Shown: piece after piece, positions 16,118 to 26,292 of the stretch
How positions within the stretch are numbered: the first letter of the stretch is position 1
Layout: each line of letters begins with the position of its first letter
Source of the DNA: QHXQ01 sp963788965
GTDB lineage: Bacteria > Acidobacteriota > Blastocatellia > Pyrinomonadales > Pyrinomonadaceae
DNA: 64,000 nt
NCBI GenBank assembly: GCA_963788965.1
Contig: CAWBIK010000005.1
Coordinates: forward strand, 744,001 to 808,000
Direction: 5' to 3'
Notes under the pieces: model-generated
Database searches by the model: none
Told to the model about the DNA's origin: nothing
What the model saw: the letters and a program-made list of their open reading frames with translations, nothing else
Program-made: the position numbers and the translations under genes

Positions 16118-18166
16118 TTATGACGACAACAAAGCGCGCGCACGCTTGACGACGTTCTCGACCGAGAAGCCGAGTTCGCGCATGACCACATCGCCGGGCG
16201 CAGAACCACCGAAGCGGTTGAGACAGAGACAATCGCCCGCAGGGCCGACGTAACGATCCCAACCGAGCCGCGCGCCCGCTTCGACACTGAGGCGCGCGGT
16301 TATGTCGCGCGGCAACACTTCATTGCGATAAGCCGCGTCCTGTTCTTCAAACAACTCCCAACAGGGCATCGAGACGACACGCGTGGGCGTGCCCTCTGCT
16401 TGCAGAGTCGTGCGCGCATCGAGTGTCAAGGAAACTTCCGAGCCGGTCGCAAGCAGAATAAGTTGCGGCGTCGCGGGTTGACCGTTCGCGTCGGTCGCGT
16501 CGGCCAAAATATATGCGCCGCGGCGTAAGCCTTCGGCCGGAGCATAGACCTTGCGATCAAGCGTGGGCACTTTCTGGCGCGTTAAGATGAGCGCGGTCGG
16601 CGCTTCGCGGCGCAGAATGGCGATGCGCCACGCTTCGCGCACTTCATGTGGATCGGCGGGGCGGATAACGTAGAGGTGCGGGATGGCGCGCAGACCCGCG
16701 AGATGTTCGATGGGCTGATGCGTCGGGCCGTCCTCGCCGAGGCCGATGGAGTCGTGCGTGAAGACGTAGATGACCTGCACTTCGGATAAAGCGGCGAGGC
16801 GGATCGCGGGCTTCATGTAATCGGAGAAGGTGAGGAACGTGCCGCCGTAAGGGATCAGACCGCCGTTCAAACTGATGCCCGTCATGGTCGATCCCATCGC
16901 ATGTTCGCGCACGCCGAAGTGTAGGATGCGACCGTCGTATGAGTCGGCTTCAAAGTCGCCGCCGTCTTTGATGTCCGTGTTGTTCGACACGCCGAGATCG
17001 GCCGAGCCGCCGATGAGCGCGGGGATAACGGGCGCGAGCGCGTTGATAACTTCGCCCGACGCGGCGCGCGTCGCCATCGCCTTCGCGTCCGCGAACGTCG
17101 GCAGCTTCGCTTCCCAATCGGCGGGCAATTCGCCCTCCATCAACGTGTGCCACGCGCGGCCGAGTTCGGCGTGCTGCTCTGTGTAGCGTGCAACCGATTC
17201 GTTCCACTCTTGCTCCTGCTGTGAGCCACGTTCAATAGCCGCACGGAAGTGCTGCGCCGCCTCTTCGGGAATGTAGAACTCTTTATCTTCGGGCCAACCC
17301 AGATGTCGTTTCGTCTCGCGCACGCCGTCCGCACCGGGCGCGTCGCTATGCGCTTTGCGTGTGCCGGCGGTCGGCATGCCGTAACCGATCACGGTCTTGA
17401 CTGAGATGAGCGACGGTCGATCAGTCACGTCTTGCGCTTCACGAATCGCGCGCTCGATAGCATCAAGGTCGTTGCCGTCTGCGACGACGGACGTGTGCCA
17501 GCCGTAAGCATCGAAACGTTTAGGCACGTCTTCTGTAAACGCGAGCTTGGTATAACCTTCGATGGTCACATGGTTGTCGTCGTAGAGATAGATCAGCTTG
17601 CCGAGTTTTAAGTGCCCCGCGAGCGACGCGGCTTCGCTGGCGACGCCTTCCATCAGGTCGCCGTCCGAGACGATGGCATAGACGTGATGATCGATGATCG
17701 GAAAATCGGCTTGATTGAATTTCGCCGCGAGGTGAGCCGCGCCCATCGCCATGCCGACGCCGTTGGCAAACCCTTGACCGAGCGGCCCGGTCGTGATCTC
17801 GATGCCGGGCGTGAAGCCGTATTCAGGATGACCGGGCGTCATCGAACCCCACTGGCGAAACCCCTTGAGTTCGTCGAGCGGCAGATCGTAGCCGGTCAAA
17901 TGGAGCAGCGCATAGATGAGCATCGAGCCGTGACCCGCGGAGAGCAGAAAGCGGTCGCGGTTCGCCCACTTCGGATTTTTCGGATTGTGTCGCATGAAGC
18001 GCGTCCACAAGACGTAAGCCATCGGCGCTGCGCCGAGCGGCAAGCCGGGATGACCCGACTCGGCGCGCTCGACGGCATCGAGCGACAGGGTGCGGATCGT
18101 GTTGATGCAAAGCTGATCGAGTTCCGGTATGGCGTTCGTGGATTGCGGCTGCGTTGATGCGCTCAT
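16118..18166 (-). CDS. tkt: Transketolase
   Basis: The 682-residue protein is a full-length thiamine-diphosphate transketolase. It shows HGSMLIYALLHLTGYDLP, the TPP motif GDGDLMEGVASEAASLAG ending in DDNHVTIEG, the pyrimidine-domain motif GLGEDGPTHQPIEHL and a C-terminal domain. It moves two-carbon units between sugar phosphates in the pentose phosphate pathway. The ATG at 18166 has AAGGAG 12 bases upstream; a TTG four codons earlier lies too close to it. It is the first gene of a tkt-rpiB operon. Confidence 0.95.
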   Translation of the reverse strand: MSASTQPQSTNAIPELDQLCINTIRTLSLDAVERAESGHPGLPLGAAPMAYVLWTRFMRHNPKNPKWANRDRFLLSAGHGSMLIYALLHLTGYDLPLDELKGFRQWGSMTPGHPEYGFTPGIEITTGPLGQGFANGVGMAMGAAHLAAKFNQADFPIIDHHVYAIVSDGDLMEGVASEAASLAGHLKLGKLIYLYDDNHVTIEGYTKLAFTEDVPKRFDAYGWHTSVVADGNDLDAIERAIREAQDVTDRPSLISVKTVIGYGMPTAGTRKAHSDAPGADGVRETKRHLGWPEDKEFYIPEEAAQHFRAAIERGSQQEQEWNESVARYTEQHAELGRAWHTLMEGELPADWEAKLPTFADAKAMATRAASGEVINALAPVIPALIGGSADLGVSNNTDIKDGGDFEADSYDGRILHFGVREHAMGSTMTGISLNGGLIPYGGTFLTFSDYMKPAIRLAALSEVQVIYVFTHDSIGLGEDGPTHQPIEHLAGLRAIPHLYVIRPADPHEVREAWRIAILRREAPTALILTRQKVPTLDRKVYAPAEGLRRGAYILADATDANGQPATPQLILLATGSEVSLTLDARTTLQAEGTPTRVVSMPCWELFEEQDAAYRNEVLPRDITARLSVEAGARLGWDRYVGPAGDCLCLNRFGGSAPGDVVMRELGFSVENVVKRARALLSS

Positions 18167-18240
18167 GTGGGCTGTCAACTCCTTGCTCTGTGATTCGCTC
18201 TGAATAAAAATTTTCGGTGCGGCAAATCATACCTGAAAGA

Positions 18241-18277
18241 CGAAGCCCCTGCGAGTGTGCAACTCACAGGGGCTTCG
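18241..18277 (-). terminator. Terminator of the subtilase gene
   Basis: CGAAGCCCCTG (18241-18251) pairs with CAGGGGCTTCG (18267-18277), and the loop holds a further GAGT/ACTC pairing. On the minus strand it is followed by TCTTTC. It ends the S8 protease transcript about 30 bp past its stop codon and isolates the tkt operon. Confidence 0.65.
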
Positions 18278-18303
18278 AGCGATAGCCGGAATCGTCGCCG
18301 CGC

Positions 18304-19782
18304 TTATTCGGCCTTGACCGCGAGGGCCGCGTTGATGCGTCCGCCGCTGGCGATCTTGCCTTGCAGCGCGGGCACTTTATCGACCGAGTTGAGCAACCGC
18401 TCGCGCAGGTCCTTGACCGTCATGTCGGGATTCAACGCGAGGACGAGCGCCGCGACGCCCGAAACTTCCGGCGTCGCCATCGACGTGCCGGAGTGTTCTT
18501 CGTACAAATTGTTCGGCCACGTCGAAAGAATCTCCGCGCCCGGTGCGGCCACGTGGACGCTCTTCACGCCCCAGTTCGAGAACGAAGCCAACTCGTCGCG
18601 CCGGTTCATCGCTGCCACCGAGATGACGTTCGGCAGTTGATAGCCCGACGGATAATGTTGGCGGCGGTCGTTGTCCGACGAAGAGTTGCCCGCGGCGGCG
18701 ATGAAGATGATGCCCTCGTCGCCTGCGCGCTTGATCGCGTCTTCGAGCGCGCGTGAGTAAGCGGTCGAACCCCAACTCGCGCTGATGATGCGGAGGTTGA
18801 CGCCCGCCTTCTTCCGATCAATCGCGTAGTCGATGCACTCGATAGCATCCTTGACCGTGCCCGATCCGCCCGCGTTCAAAAACTTCAGCGGCATGATCTC
18901 GACCTGCCAGTTGACGCCCGCGATGCCGTCGTTGTTATCGCCTTCCGCGCCGACGATGCCCGCGCAGTGCGTGCCGTGGCCGTTGTCGTCCATCGGGTCG
19001 CCGTCCATGTCCGAGCCGTCGAAGCCGTGTTGATCGTCGAACTGGCCCAACTCGTTATCGCTGTACGGCGCGACGCCCGCAGGGCGCGTCCAGATGTTGT
19101 TGACCAGATCGCGGTGCGTGTAATCGACGCCCGTGTCGAGCACGGCGACGACGATCTTGCTGCTGCCGTGCGTCTTCTCCCAAGCCTTGACGGCCTTGAT
19201 GTCCGCGCCCTCTTTGCCGCTGCGCTGACCGTGATTATCTAACGACCACTGATCGCCGAACATCGGATCGCTTGGGTGCGCGTGCTCGCCCGCGACATTA
19301 AGCGCGCGCGCCGTCGTTCCGGCCGCTTCGCTCACGTCGTCTTCGGTCGGGTCAAGTTCGATCTCGAAGTTCGGTTCGGCATACAACACGCCGGGCAGGC
19401 TGCGATATTCGGCCGCAACCTCGTCCGCGTCCTGATCGTCTTCGTCCGCGATGACCACTTGGTTGCTGTCGATGTTCTCGAAGCTATCTTCTACGCGGTC
19501 GTTGTGCTGCGCGACGATGCGGTCGATCTCGGCCGGCGACGTGCCGGGCCGGAAACGCACGAGCACTTCTGCGTCGTCGCTGCCTTCGTCCGCGTCCTCC
19601 GCTTCGTCGGCGTCGTTCGCGTCTTCGGCTTCAGGTTCGGTCGTCTGTTCGAGCACCGCGCTCTGCGGCGACTCGACCTGCTGCGAGCGCCAATCAAGCC
19701 GACGCATCTGCCCGATGAAGGCAGCGAGAATGATGAGGGCGACGGCCAGCGCCATGTGGCCGAAGAGATTATTTCGGTTCAT
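18304..19782 (-). CDS. Membrane-anchored subtilisin-like serine protease (S8)
   Basis: The 492-residue protein begins with one membrane helix (about 8-24), then an acidic linker rich in Glu/Asp/Ala, a fervidolysin-like propeptide (about 72-145, EVLVRFRPGTSPAEIDRIV) and a subtilase domain. The catalytic triad is visible: Asp216 in VAVLDTGVD, His269 in NGHGTHCAG and Ser434 in SGTSMATPEV, with Asn366 (AAAGNSS) in the oxyanion hole. It probably acts outside the inner membrane after propeptide removal. The linker is unusually acidic. A small protein gene lies just upstream on the same strand and may be co-transcribed. Confidence 0.9.
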   Translation of the reverse strand: MNRNNLFGHMALAVALIILAAFIGQMRRLDWRSQQVESPQSAVLEQTTEPEAEDANDADEAEDADEGSDDAEVLVRFRPGTSPAEIDRIVAQHNDRVEDSFENIDSNQVVIADEDDQDADEVAAEYRSLPGVLYAEPNFEIELDPTEDDVSEAAGTTARALNVAGEHAHPSDPMFGDQWSLDNHGQRSGKEGADIKAVKAWEKTHGSSKIVVAVLDTGVDYTHRDLVNNIWTRPAGVAPYSDNELGQFDDQHGFDGSDMDGDPMDDNGHGTHCAGIVGAEGDNNDGIAGVNWQVEIMPLKFLNAGGSGTVKDAIECIDYAIDRKKAGVNLRIISASWGSTAYSRALEDAIKRAGDEGIIFIAAAGNSSSDNDRRQHYPSGYQLPNVISVAAMNRRDELASFSNWGVKSVHVAAPGAEILSTWPNNLYEEHSGTSMATPEVSGVAALVLALNPDMTVKDLRERLLNSVDKVPALQGKIASGGRINAALAVKAE

Positions 19783-19825
19783 TGCTTTACCTCACTACCA
19801 CGTCAGACGTAAGAACTTTTGCTCG

Positions 19826-20104
19826 TCAAACCACGCGCTGATGCGCGCCCTTAAAGTTGAACAGCCGGAGCCGGTTGCGATTAGCGCGATACTCGAACGT
19901 TTCACCTTGCGCGCTCAGGCGTATGCGCCAGCCGGGCGTGATCATCTGCGCGCTCATCTCGTCCGCGAGCGACGCGCCGAAGTTGGCATCGGGGAAGTCC
20001 GCGTCTTCAACCGAGACTTCGTTGATGTCGCTCTCTTTCAAACCTAGCCGCTCGGCCAAGTCGGCACGCGCACGCGCCGCTGCTTCTTCTCTCGTAAAGG
20101 CCAT
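19826..20104 (-). CDS. Small hypothetical protein upstream of the subtilase
   Basis: I chose the ATG at 20104 (MAFTREEAAARARADLAERL), with GGAG about 10 bases before it. The 92-residue product has an N-terminal helix with a regular Ala/Arg pattern, an acidic middle (VSVEDADFPDANFG) and a beta-rich end (GWRIRLSAQGETFEYRANRN). Helix plus strands resembles subtilase propeptides and small inhibitors, but I cannot name a family. It lies 43 bp upstream of the S8 protease gene on the same strand. A role in folding or inhibiting that protease is a guess from position. Confidence 0.6.
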   Translation of the reverse strand: MAFTREEAAARARADLAERLGLKESDINEVSVEDADFPDANFGASLADEMSAQMITPGWRIRLSAQGETFEYRANRNRLRLFNFKGAHQRVV

Positions 20105-20258
20105 ACGTTGTCTGCTCCGGCCGGGTTTCGCCGCCGCCAAACGCTCGCGCGCCAAAACCGGCTGACATATTCTGCGCCCGCCCGTGCCCGTTCGTCAAAA
20201 GTTTACGCACGCAAGCATAGATGCTGCGATCGCGGCGAAGGTTCCCGCCGCGCGCCGC

Positions 20259-21033
20259 TCAACGCAGATCGCCGCACAGGTGTTGCAGCAAAGCGACGCC
20301 CACGACCGCCGCCGTCTCGGCGCGCATGATGCGCCCGCCAAGCGTCACGAGCCGCCAACCGGCCGCTTCGGCCTGCGCGAGTTCTTCGTCCGCCCAACCG
20401 CCTTCAGGCCCAGTCAAGGCCGCCAACGTCGCGGGACTTTCGTTCAACTCACCGCACGTCTCAAGCAACCCGCGCCCGCCGCGCTCTGTGAACAAGAGCC
20501 GCGCGCCACCATCGCCGGGCAATTCTTCATCCACCAACAACGCGCCCAACGACATAGGCGTTGCAACCGCAGGCACGCACGCGCGCCCCGACTGCTTGGC
20601 CGCTTCGAGCGCGAGCCTTTGCCACCGCGCGGCCCGCGCCGTGCCCGCGCCCGCTTCGCGCAAACGCACATCAGCCCGCGCCGATGCGACCGGCACGATC
20701 CGCACCACGCCCAACTCCGTCGCCTTCTGCACCACCGTATCGAACTTCTCGCCCTTCAACAACGCACACGCCAACACGAGCCGCAAAGGCGACTCAGGGC
20801 GTTGCGGCGCAACCTCCGCGCCGACCACAAGCCGCGCCTGTTGCCCGCGCCCGCGCACCTGCTTCGACCGTGCAGCGAAACTCACGCCCCGCGCCGTCGA
20901 ACACAAACGCCTCGTCGCCCGCGCCCAGCCGCAGCACGCCCGCCAAGTGCGCGCTCTCATCACGCGACAACAACACACTCGCGCCATCAGGCGCAAACGC
21001 AGCGGGCGGAGCATAGAAGCGGCGACGCGTCAT
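20259..21033 (-). CDS. rsmE: 16S rRNA m3U1498 methyltransferase (frameshifted)
   Basis: Two frames join into one RsmE. The N-terminal PUA-like part (ATG at 21033, MTRRRFYAPPAAFAPDG and SAHLAGVLRLGAGDEAFVFD) shifts near 20850-20868 into the SPOUT methyltransferase part. That part shows CALLKGEKFDTVVQKATELG, the SAM-binding knot ALTGPEGGWADEE and LGGRIMRAETAAVVGVALLQ. RsmE methylates N3 of U1498 in 16S rRNA. One extra base breaks the frame. Without it the enzyme would be about 257 residues, the usual size. It is the distal gene of a prmA-rsmE pair, so the shift may be an error or a real loss of a non-essential function. Confidence 0.85.
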
Positions 21034-21037
21034 AAGG

Positions 21038-21099
21038 AATGATGAATGATGAACAATGAATGATGACTGATGAATAGCTGCCTATTCATCAGTCATCAT
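21038..21099. repeat. Heptamer-word palindrome (AATGATG type)
   Basis: Five tandem 7-mers (AATGATG, AATGATG, AACAATG, AATGATG, ACTGATG; 21038-21072) run into a perfect 18-bp stem: 21060-21077 pairs with 21082-21099 around CTGC. It fills the gap between prmA and rsmE. Confidence 0.8.
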
Positions 21100-21113
21100 G
21101 CCGCCTTCAATAT

Positions 21114-21957
21114 TTAGATCGTGAGCGCGACCCATTCGCCGTCAGCCATCAACTCGCAATCGTCGATGCCGAGCGCGCGCAACGCAGTACGAACTGCGTC
21201 CGCTTGTGTCTCAAGTATGCCGGAGAGAATCAGGCGACCGCAGGTTGCGCCGACAAGCGCGGGCAGCAGCGGCACGATCACGTCCGCCGTGAGATTCGCG
21301 CAGACCAGATCGGCTGATGCTGTCGTCTCGTCAATCGAACCGACGTAAAAATCGATCTGATCAGCGACGCCATTCAAGCGCGCATTCTCGCGGGCGATCT
21401 CTATGGCTTCATGGTCAGTGTCGCAAGCGTCGATGCGCGCGTGCGGTGCAAGCTTGGCGGCGGCAATGGCGAGGATGCCTGTGCCCGTGCCGACATCGAG
21501 GAAACTGTCGCCGCGAAAATGTCGTTCGATAGCGGCGAGGCACAGGCGCGTCGTCTCGTGCGTGCCCGTGCCGAAGGCCATGCCCGGCTCGATGCGGATC
21601 ACGATCCGATCCGCTTCGGCTGCAACTTCACTCCACGGCGGCGCGATACAAAAGCGCGTGCCCACCGCGACCGGCTGCCAATTCTGTTTCCATTCGGCTA
21701 ACCAATCACGCGCCGCCACCTCGCGCACCTGCATCTCACGCACAGACGAAGACGGCAACTCGTAAATACGCAGCGCCTCGAACAAGCCGGCGCGCACCTG
21801 CTCGCGCACCGGCACAGCCGCAAAGTAACCTGTTACGCACAGCAGCGCGCCCGCCTCGCTCGCTCTCCGTGCCCAGCGCGCCCGCTTCCATCAACGCGTA
21901 CTCGACGGCCTCGCGCGCCGCCATCTCCAACACAACATCGAGGGCAAACCAACTCAT
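21114..21957 (-). CDS. prmA: Ribosomal protein L11 methyltransferase (frameshifted)
   Basis: The N-terminal domain starts at the ATG at 21957 (MSWFALDVVLEMAAREAVEY) in one frame, and the rest continues in another after a shift near 21828-21842. The second part has the SAM-dependent core EPGMAFGTGTHETTRLCL, FLDVGTGTGILAIAAAKL and the NLTADVI motif, all typical of PrmA, which trimethylates ribosomal protein L11. One extra base separates the parts. The expected whole protein is about 280 residues, matching the family. It lies in a minus-strand group with era and rsmE. Confidence 0.87.
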
Positions 21958-21965
21958 AAGTGACG

Positions 21966-22062
21966 AGTGACGAAGCGGCAATCAGCGGTCAGCAATCAGC
22001 CGTCAGCTAAAACTCTATTGCTGAAAGCTGACGGCTGATAGCTGACCGCTTTCTTGTCACTG
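21966..22062. repeat. Heptamer-word palindrome (GTCAGCA type)
   Basis: Tandem 7-mers GTCAGCA, ATCAGCC, GTCAGCT (21988-22008) form a 25-base arm (21984-22008) that pairs with 22026-22050 with one mismatch. An outer pairing joins AGTGACGAAG with CTTGTCACT. It lies between era and prmA and overlaps the end of era by a few bases. Confidence 0.8.
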
Positions 22063-23006
22063 CTTTTCCTTGATGCCTATTTCGTTGAGCGCGCGTTCGC
22101 TGTTGCGCCAGTCGGCTTCGACCTTGACGAAGAGTTCGAGGTGGACGCGATGGCCGAGTAGGGCTTCGATGTCGTGGCGGGCGCGCGTGCCTGTCTCTTT
22201 GATCCGCGCGCCGCCGTTGCCGACGATGATCTTCTTCTGCGTGGGCCGCTCGACGAAGATGGTGCAATGGATGCGTGTCAGATCGGGGCGCGACTCGTCG
22301 TATTGCTCGGTCACGACCGCCGTGACGTAAGGCAGTTCGTCGCCCGTCGTCTGCAAAATCTTCTCGCGCACGATCTCGGCGACGAGCGCGCGGATGGGCT
22401 GGTCGGTCAACTCGTCCTCGGCAAAGAGCGGCTCGCCTGCGGGCAAGTGGTTGACGATCTCCGCGAGCAAGGCTTCGACCTGATCGCCTGTGCGCGCCGA
22501 GAGCGGGACGAATCGCGCGCCAGTCGTATGCTTGCGCGTACCACTCGATGAGCGGCAACAGTTGCGCCTTCTCGTTGAGCTTGTCCGTCTTGTTCAGGAT
22601 GAGCAGCGCGGGCTTCGCCGCTTGCTTGATGAGGTCGAGGACGAAGCGGTCGCCGTTGCCGGTCGCGGCCGACGCGTCGCGCATCAGACAAGACGAGATC
22701 GACGCCTGCGAGCGCGTCATGCACGGCGGCCATCATGCGGCGGTTCAAGAGATAACCGGGCTGATGCACGCCGGGCGTGTCCACCAGCACGATCTGCCCC
22801 GTGGGGCGCGTGATGATGCCTTGAATCTGGTGGCGCGTCGTCTGCGGCTTGTTCGACACGGCCGCGATCTTCTCGCCGACGAGTCTATTCAAGAGCGTGG
22901 ACTTGCCCGCGTTCGGCCGCCCGATCAAAGCGACGTAGCCGCTGCGGTACGGCTCGGCCGCGTCTGCCGTCTGCTCGGTCTGGTCAGTCTTAGGTGCTTG
23001 CTCCAT
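22057..23006 (-). CDS. era: GTPase Era (two frameshifts)
   Basis: Three consecutive frames rebuild one Era protein. The G domain begins after the ATG at 23006 with GRPNAGKSTLLNRL (G1), then TTRHQIQGI and DTPGVH (G3). Near 22690 the frame shifts to DASAATGNGDRFVLDLIKQA and NKTD (G4). Near 22519 it shifts again to FVPLSARTGDQ (G5), followed by the KH domain (VVGNGGARIKETGTRAR). Era binds the 3' end of 16S rRNA in 30S assembly and is normally essential. Two single-base insertions in such a gene point to sequence errors rather than loss. It overlaps the upstream gene by 17 bp. Confidence 0.88.
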
Positions 23007-24731
23007 CTTCGTTCATCCCCGGCGCACTCGTGCCCAGATCGATTATCGCACGTCGCAGCCGCGCGTGCCGCTGTAGCAGACGCAGATAGTCTAACTCGTC
23101 AGCGCCGGCCTTGGCGCGCACGATGCGCGTGAGCAGACGTTTCTCCTCTGGCGACCAACGCGCGAGATCGGGGATGAGTGCGAGCAGGGGCGCGAGGTCG
23201 GCGCAGGCGCGTTGTTCATCAGCACGCCAGCGATCAGTTTTTACGTCGAGCGCGCGGGCGACTGTTGCCATAGACGCGCGGCGGAGTTCGCTTGCGTCAC
23301 CGTCGAACTGCGCGCTCATGCGCCGCGCGACCTTGAGGCCGATGTGATGGACGTGAAAGCGATCCCACGCGGCGCGTTCTGCGCCGGGCGCTTCGTAGAG
23401 GACGTGACCGGCGGCGAGCCGGCGCAACGTGCGCGCGGGCGTGCGATAGTCTGTGCGCGTTGCGAGCCTGCGCGCTTCGGTCGCATGAAGCTTAACAAGG
23501 GCCGGTTGAATGGGACGGAAACCGAGTTTGCGATAGAACCAGTACGCGCCCGATTCGATGCCTTCCTCGTTGCCCGCGCCGAGTTGATAAGGATCGATGG
23601 AGAAGACCGTGACGCCGAGCAGTTGTTTGCATAAGCGCATCAGGCGCGCGTAGAGCCAAGCGGATTCGCCCGCGCGAAACGTGTAGAAAATGTTCACGCC
23701 GATCTCCGTGCGCTCACACAAGGACAGGGCTTCAGCATAACCGCACGGCACGCCGTTCTTCGCCATCAGCAGCGCGTGATAAGCAAGCGTCGGCAGCCGC
23801 CGTTCGGCGGGCACACCCCACAGGAACAACTCGACGCCCCGGCCCGCCTCCGCGCGCCACACAGTCTGCGCGTCGCCATAGGTGAAGCCGTGCAACTCGC
23901 GGAAGCGCACGGCCATCGTGTCGCGCCCCAACGCGAGTAGTTGTTCACCCGCCCGTCGCGAAAGTTTTTTAACGGGCAACGGCGGCGCTTCGAGTTCGCG
24001 CGCAAGCTCTACGTCGCGGCGACCAAGCAACGGCGCACGATGATAAAAGATCGTGCGCGGCGCAACGCGCGTGTGCGTGCGTGCGGCGGCGAGTCGCCCA
24101 ACTCCCAACGCACCCACAATTGCATCGGCTCGAAAATCTCGGCCTTTTCTTGCCCATTCAAAGGTAACTGATCGAACTGACGCATCAACCACGCGAGTTC
24201 TGTCTCATGCTTCTTTTTTGCCGCGCTGAGCCAGCGTTGAAAGGGCACGTGGGCATCGACGTATGCGCTCTCGGCAAAGAGTGGCAGGAAGCGTGGAAAG
24301 GTCGCGGTCAAGCGCGCAAGTTGCTCGAAGCGTGCCCAGACCAGTGTGACCGCACGCGTGTGTGCTTGCGCGAGCCAGCGCGTGATGTCGTAACCAAACG
24401 CGGCCGTGAACTCTGTGCCCGCGATGCCGGACACGTCCGAATACGAGAACGACTCGAAGTCGGCCGCGTCTGTCGCGCGCACGGCATCGACACGTTGTTT
24501 GAAAGTGGCGAGTAGTTTGTCGCACGCGCGCAGCAGCGGCGCGGACTGCGGATAAGCGCGCAGAAAGAGCAGGCTTTCGTGCAAGCGGATAAGCGACGCG
24601 GCATCGGGCAGACGCCTGCGCGCCAAGTCACGCAGTACGCGTTGCAGTTGCGCGCGCGCCCCTGCGTCCGCCGTGGGGCGCTTTAATTCATCAAGCCGGT
24701 CGAGCAGTTGCGCAAGCGACAGTGCGGGCAC
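22990..24731 (-). CDS. Large protein of unknown function (frameshifted)
   Basis: The GTG at 24731, with GGAG six bases before it, opens a helical N-terminal half (about 210 residues, including AYPQSAPLLRACDKLLATFK and GTEFTAAFGYDITRWL). Near 24085-24105 the frame changes to a second half with AVRFRELHGFTYGDAQTVW, VELFLWGVPAERRLP and SGAYWFYRKLGFRP. The last stretch resembles the C-terminal helix-strand of GNAT acyltransferases (WFYRKLGF), but no full GNAT motif was found. The combined product would be about 580 residues, cytoplasmic, without membrane helices. It overlaps era, which suggests translational coupling. I do not recognise the family. Confidence 0.65.
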
Positions 24732-24796
24732 AGGCGCTCCAACTTGAACAGAGATTTGATCGAGCGCGCTGTTTCTAGCTTAAGCCGCGCGCCAAG

Positions 24797-26191
24797 TCAA
24801 CGCGCGATCTGGCTGACGACTTCATACATTTCGCGTGTGCCGGCGCGGACGTTGGCGACGCTGATGCGTTCGTTGTTGCCGTGGACGCCCGCGCCCTCTT
24901 CGGGCGTGGTGTAGAACGGGGCCCAGCCGTAAGCGGTGATGCCGAGTTGGCGATAGAGTTGGCTCTCGGTGTAGCCGCTGAGCATCTTGGTTGTGATGCG
25001 CGCTTCGGGGTGATGCTCTTTGGTGACGCGCGTGATCACGTCGAACAACTCGGTCGCAATCGGCGACGTGTTGGGCGGCTTGAAGCGGTTGACGCGTTTG
25101 ATCTCGATTGATGGATCGTCGATGACGCGTCGCAACTCGGTCAGAAAGTCGTCGGGGTTCTCGCCCGGCAGCAGGCGCACGTCCAAGTTACAAGTCGCGG
25201 TGTTGGGGATCACGTTGGTCTGTTTGCTGCCCGCGAGCATCGTCAAAGAGATCGTGTCGCGCAGCATGTAATTGTACTCGCGCTCGGTGGCGATGCGTTG
25301 GCTGAAGGCGGGGTCTTTGATGGCGGCGCGAATGTCTGCGAACTGCGACCGCAACGGCTCGGCTTGCAACGGCGCGATGTCGCGGAAAAACTTTTCGACC
25401 GCGGGCAAGACCTTCAACGGTGTCTCATAAGCGACGATGCGACTCATGGCGCGGACGAGCCGGTTGGTGGCCGAATCTTTGATCGGGCGCGAGCCGTGGC
25501 CCGGTTGGCCCGTGGCGGTGAGTTGCAACCAGAGCGGCGCTTTCTCGGCCACGTCCACGCCGACGTACCTGACCTGTCCGTTCTCTAACAGGTTGTCGCC
25601 GCCTTCCGTGATCAGATACTCGGCCGTCTTGAACAGGTCGGCCTTGTTCTCAATCATCCAGTAAGAGCCTTCGTCGTTCACCTCTTCGTCGGCGGTGGCG
25701 AGAAAGATCACGTCGCGCGCAAGCTTCTGTTTCTCACGCGCGAGGATGATCATAGTCATCAAGTGCAGCAGGCCCTCACTCTTCATGTCGAGCGCGCCGC
25801 GGCCGTAAATCGCGCCGTCAATAATCTCGGCCGCGAACGGATCGACGCGCCAACTCGCCGGATCGGCCGTCACCACGTCCATGTGACTCAAGAGCATGAT
25901 GGGCCGTTTCGAGCCGTCACCCTTGAGGCGCGCGATGATGTTGGCGCGGCCCGGTTTGTACTCGAAGATTTCCGCCGGGATGCCTTCGCGGTCGAAAATC
26001 TCTTTGAAGAAACGGGCGGCCGCGATCTCGTTGCCCGGCGGGTTCGACGTGTTGACGCGCAAATACTGCCGCATCAGATCGACCGCCATGTCTTGATAAG
26101 GCGACCAGTTGATCGCACCGGACGACGGCTGCGCACACACGACCGGCGCAAGCAACGGCAAGCACATGATGATCAGCACGAATCTTTTCAT
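24797..26191 (-). CDS. Exported M20-family metallopeptidase
   Basis: The 464-residue protein has a signal peptide (MKRFVLIIMCLPLLAPVVCA) and the M20 fold. The zinc and catalytic segments are LLSHMDVVTADP, YGRGALDMKSEG, ATADEEVNDEG and a C-terminal His in GVHGNNERI. The inserted dimerisation domain (LTATGQPGHGSRP) is present. M20 enzymes remove terminal residues from peptides or N-acyl groups; this one should act in the periplasm. It is followed upstream by two further M20-type genes on the same strand, forming a peptide-degrading cluster. Confidence 0.88.
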   Translation of the reverse strand: MKRFVLIIMCLPLLAPVVCAQPSSGAINWSPYQDMAVDLMRQYLRVNTSNPPGNEIAAARFFKEIFDREGIPAEIFEYKPGRANIIARLKGDGSKRPIMLLSHMDVVTADPASWRVDPFAAEIIDGAIYGRGALDMKSEGLLHLMTMIILAREKQKLARDVIFLATADEEVNDEGSYWMIENKADLFKTAEYLITEGGDNLLENGQVRYVGVDVAEKAPLWLQLTATGQPGHGSRPIKDSATNRLVRAMSRIVAYETPLKVLPAVEKFFRDIAPLQAEPLRSQFADIRAAIKDPAFSQRIATEREYNYMLRDTISLTMLAGSKQTNVIPNTATCNLDVRLLPGENPDDFLTELRRVIDDPSIEIKRVNRFKPPNTSPIATELFDVITRVTKEHHPEARITTKMLSGYTESQLYRQLGITAYGWAPFYTTPEEGAGVHGNNERISVANVRAGTREMYEVVSQIAR

Positions 26192-26231
26192 GATGTTTTC
26201 CGGGGCGGGCGCGACTTAACCACAAAGATAC

Positions 26232-26270
26232 GAAGACACGAAGATCAAACTTTAGTGTCTTCGTGTCTTC
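26232..26270. repeat. Octamer-word palindrome (GACACGAA type)
   Basis: 8-mers GATACGAA and GACACGAA run in tandem. GAAGACACGAAGA (26232-26244) pairs perfectly with TCTTCGTGTCTTC (26258-26270). It lies between two M20 genes, just past the peptidase T stop. Confidence 0.75.
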
Positions 26271-26292
26271 ATAGTGAAATCGTCGCCTAGTT

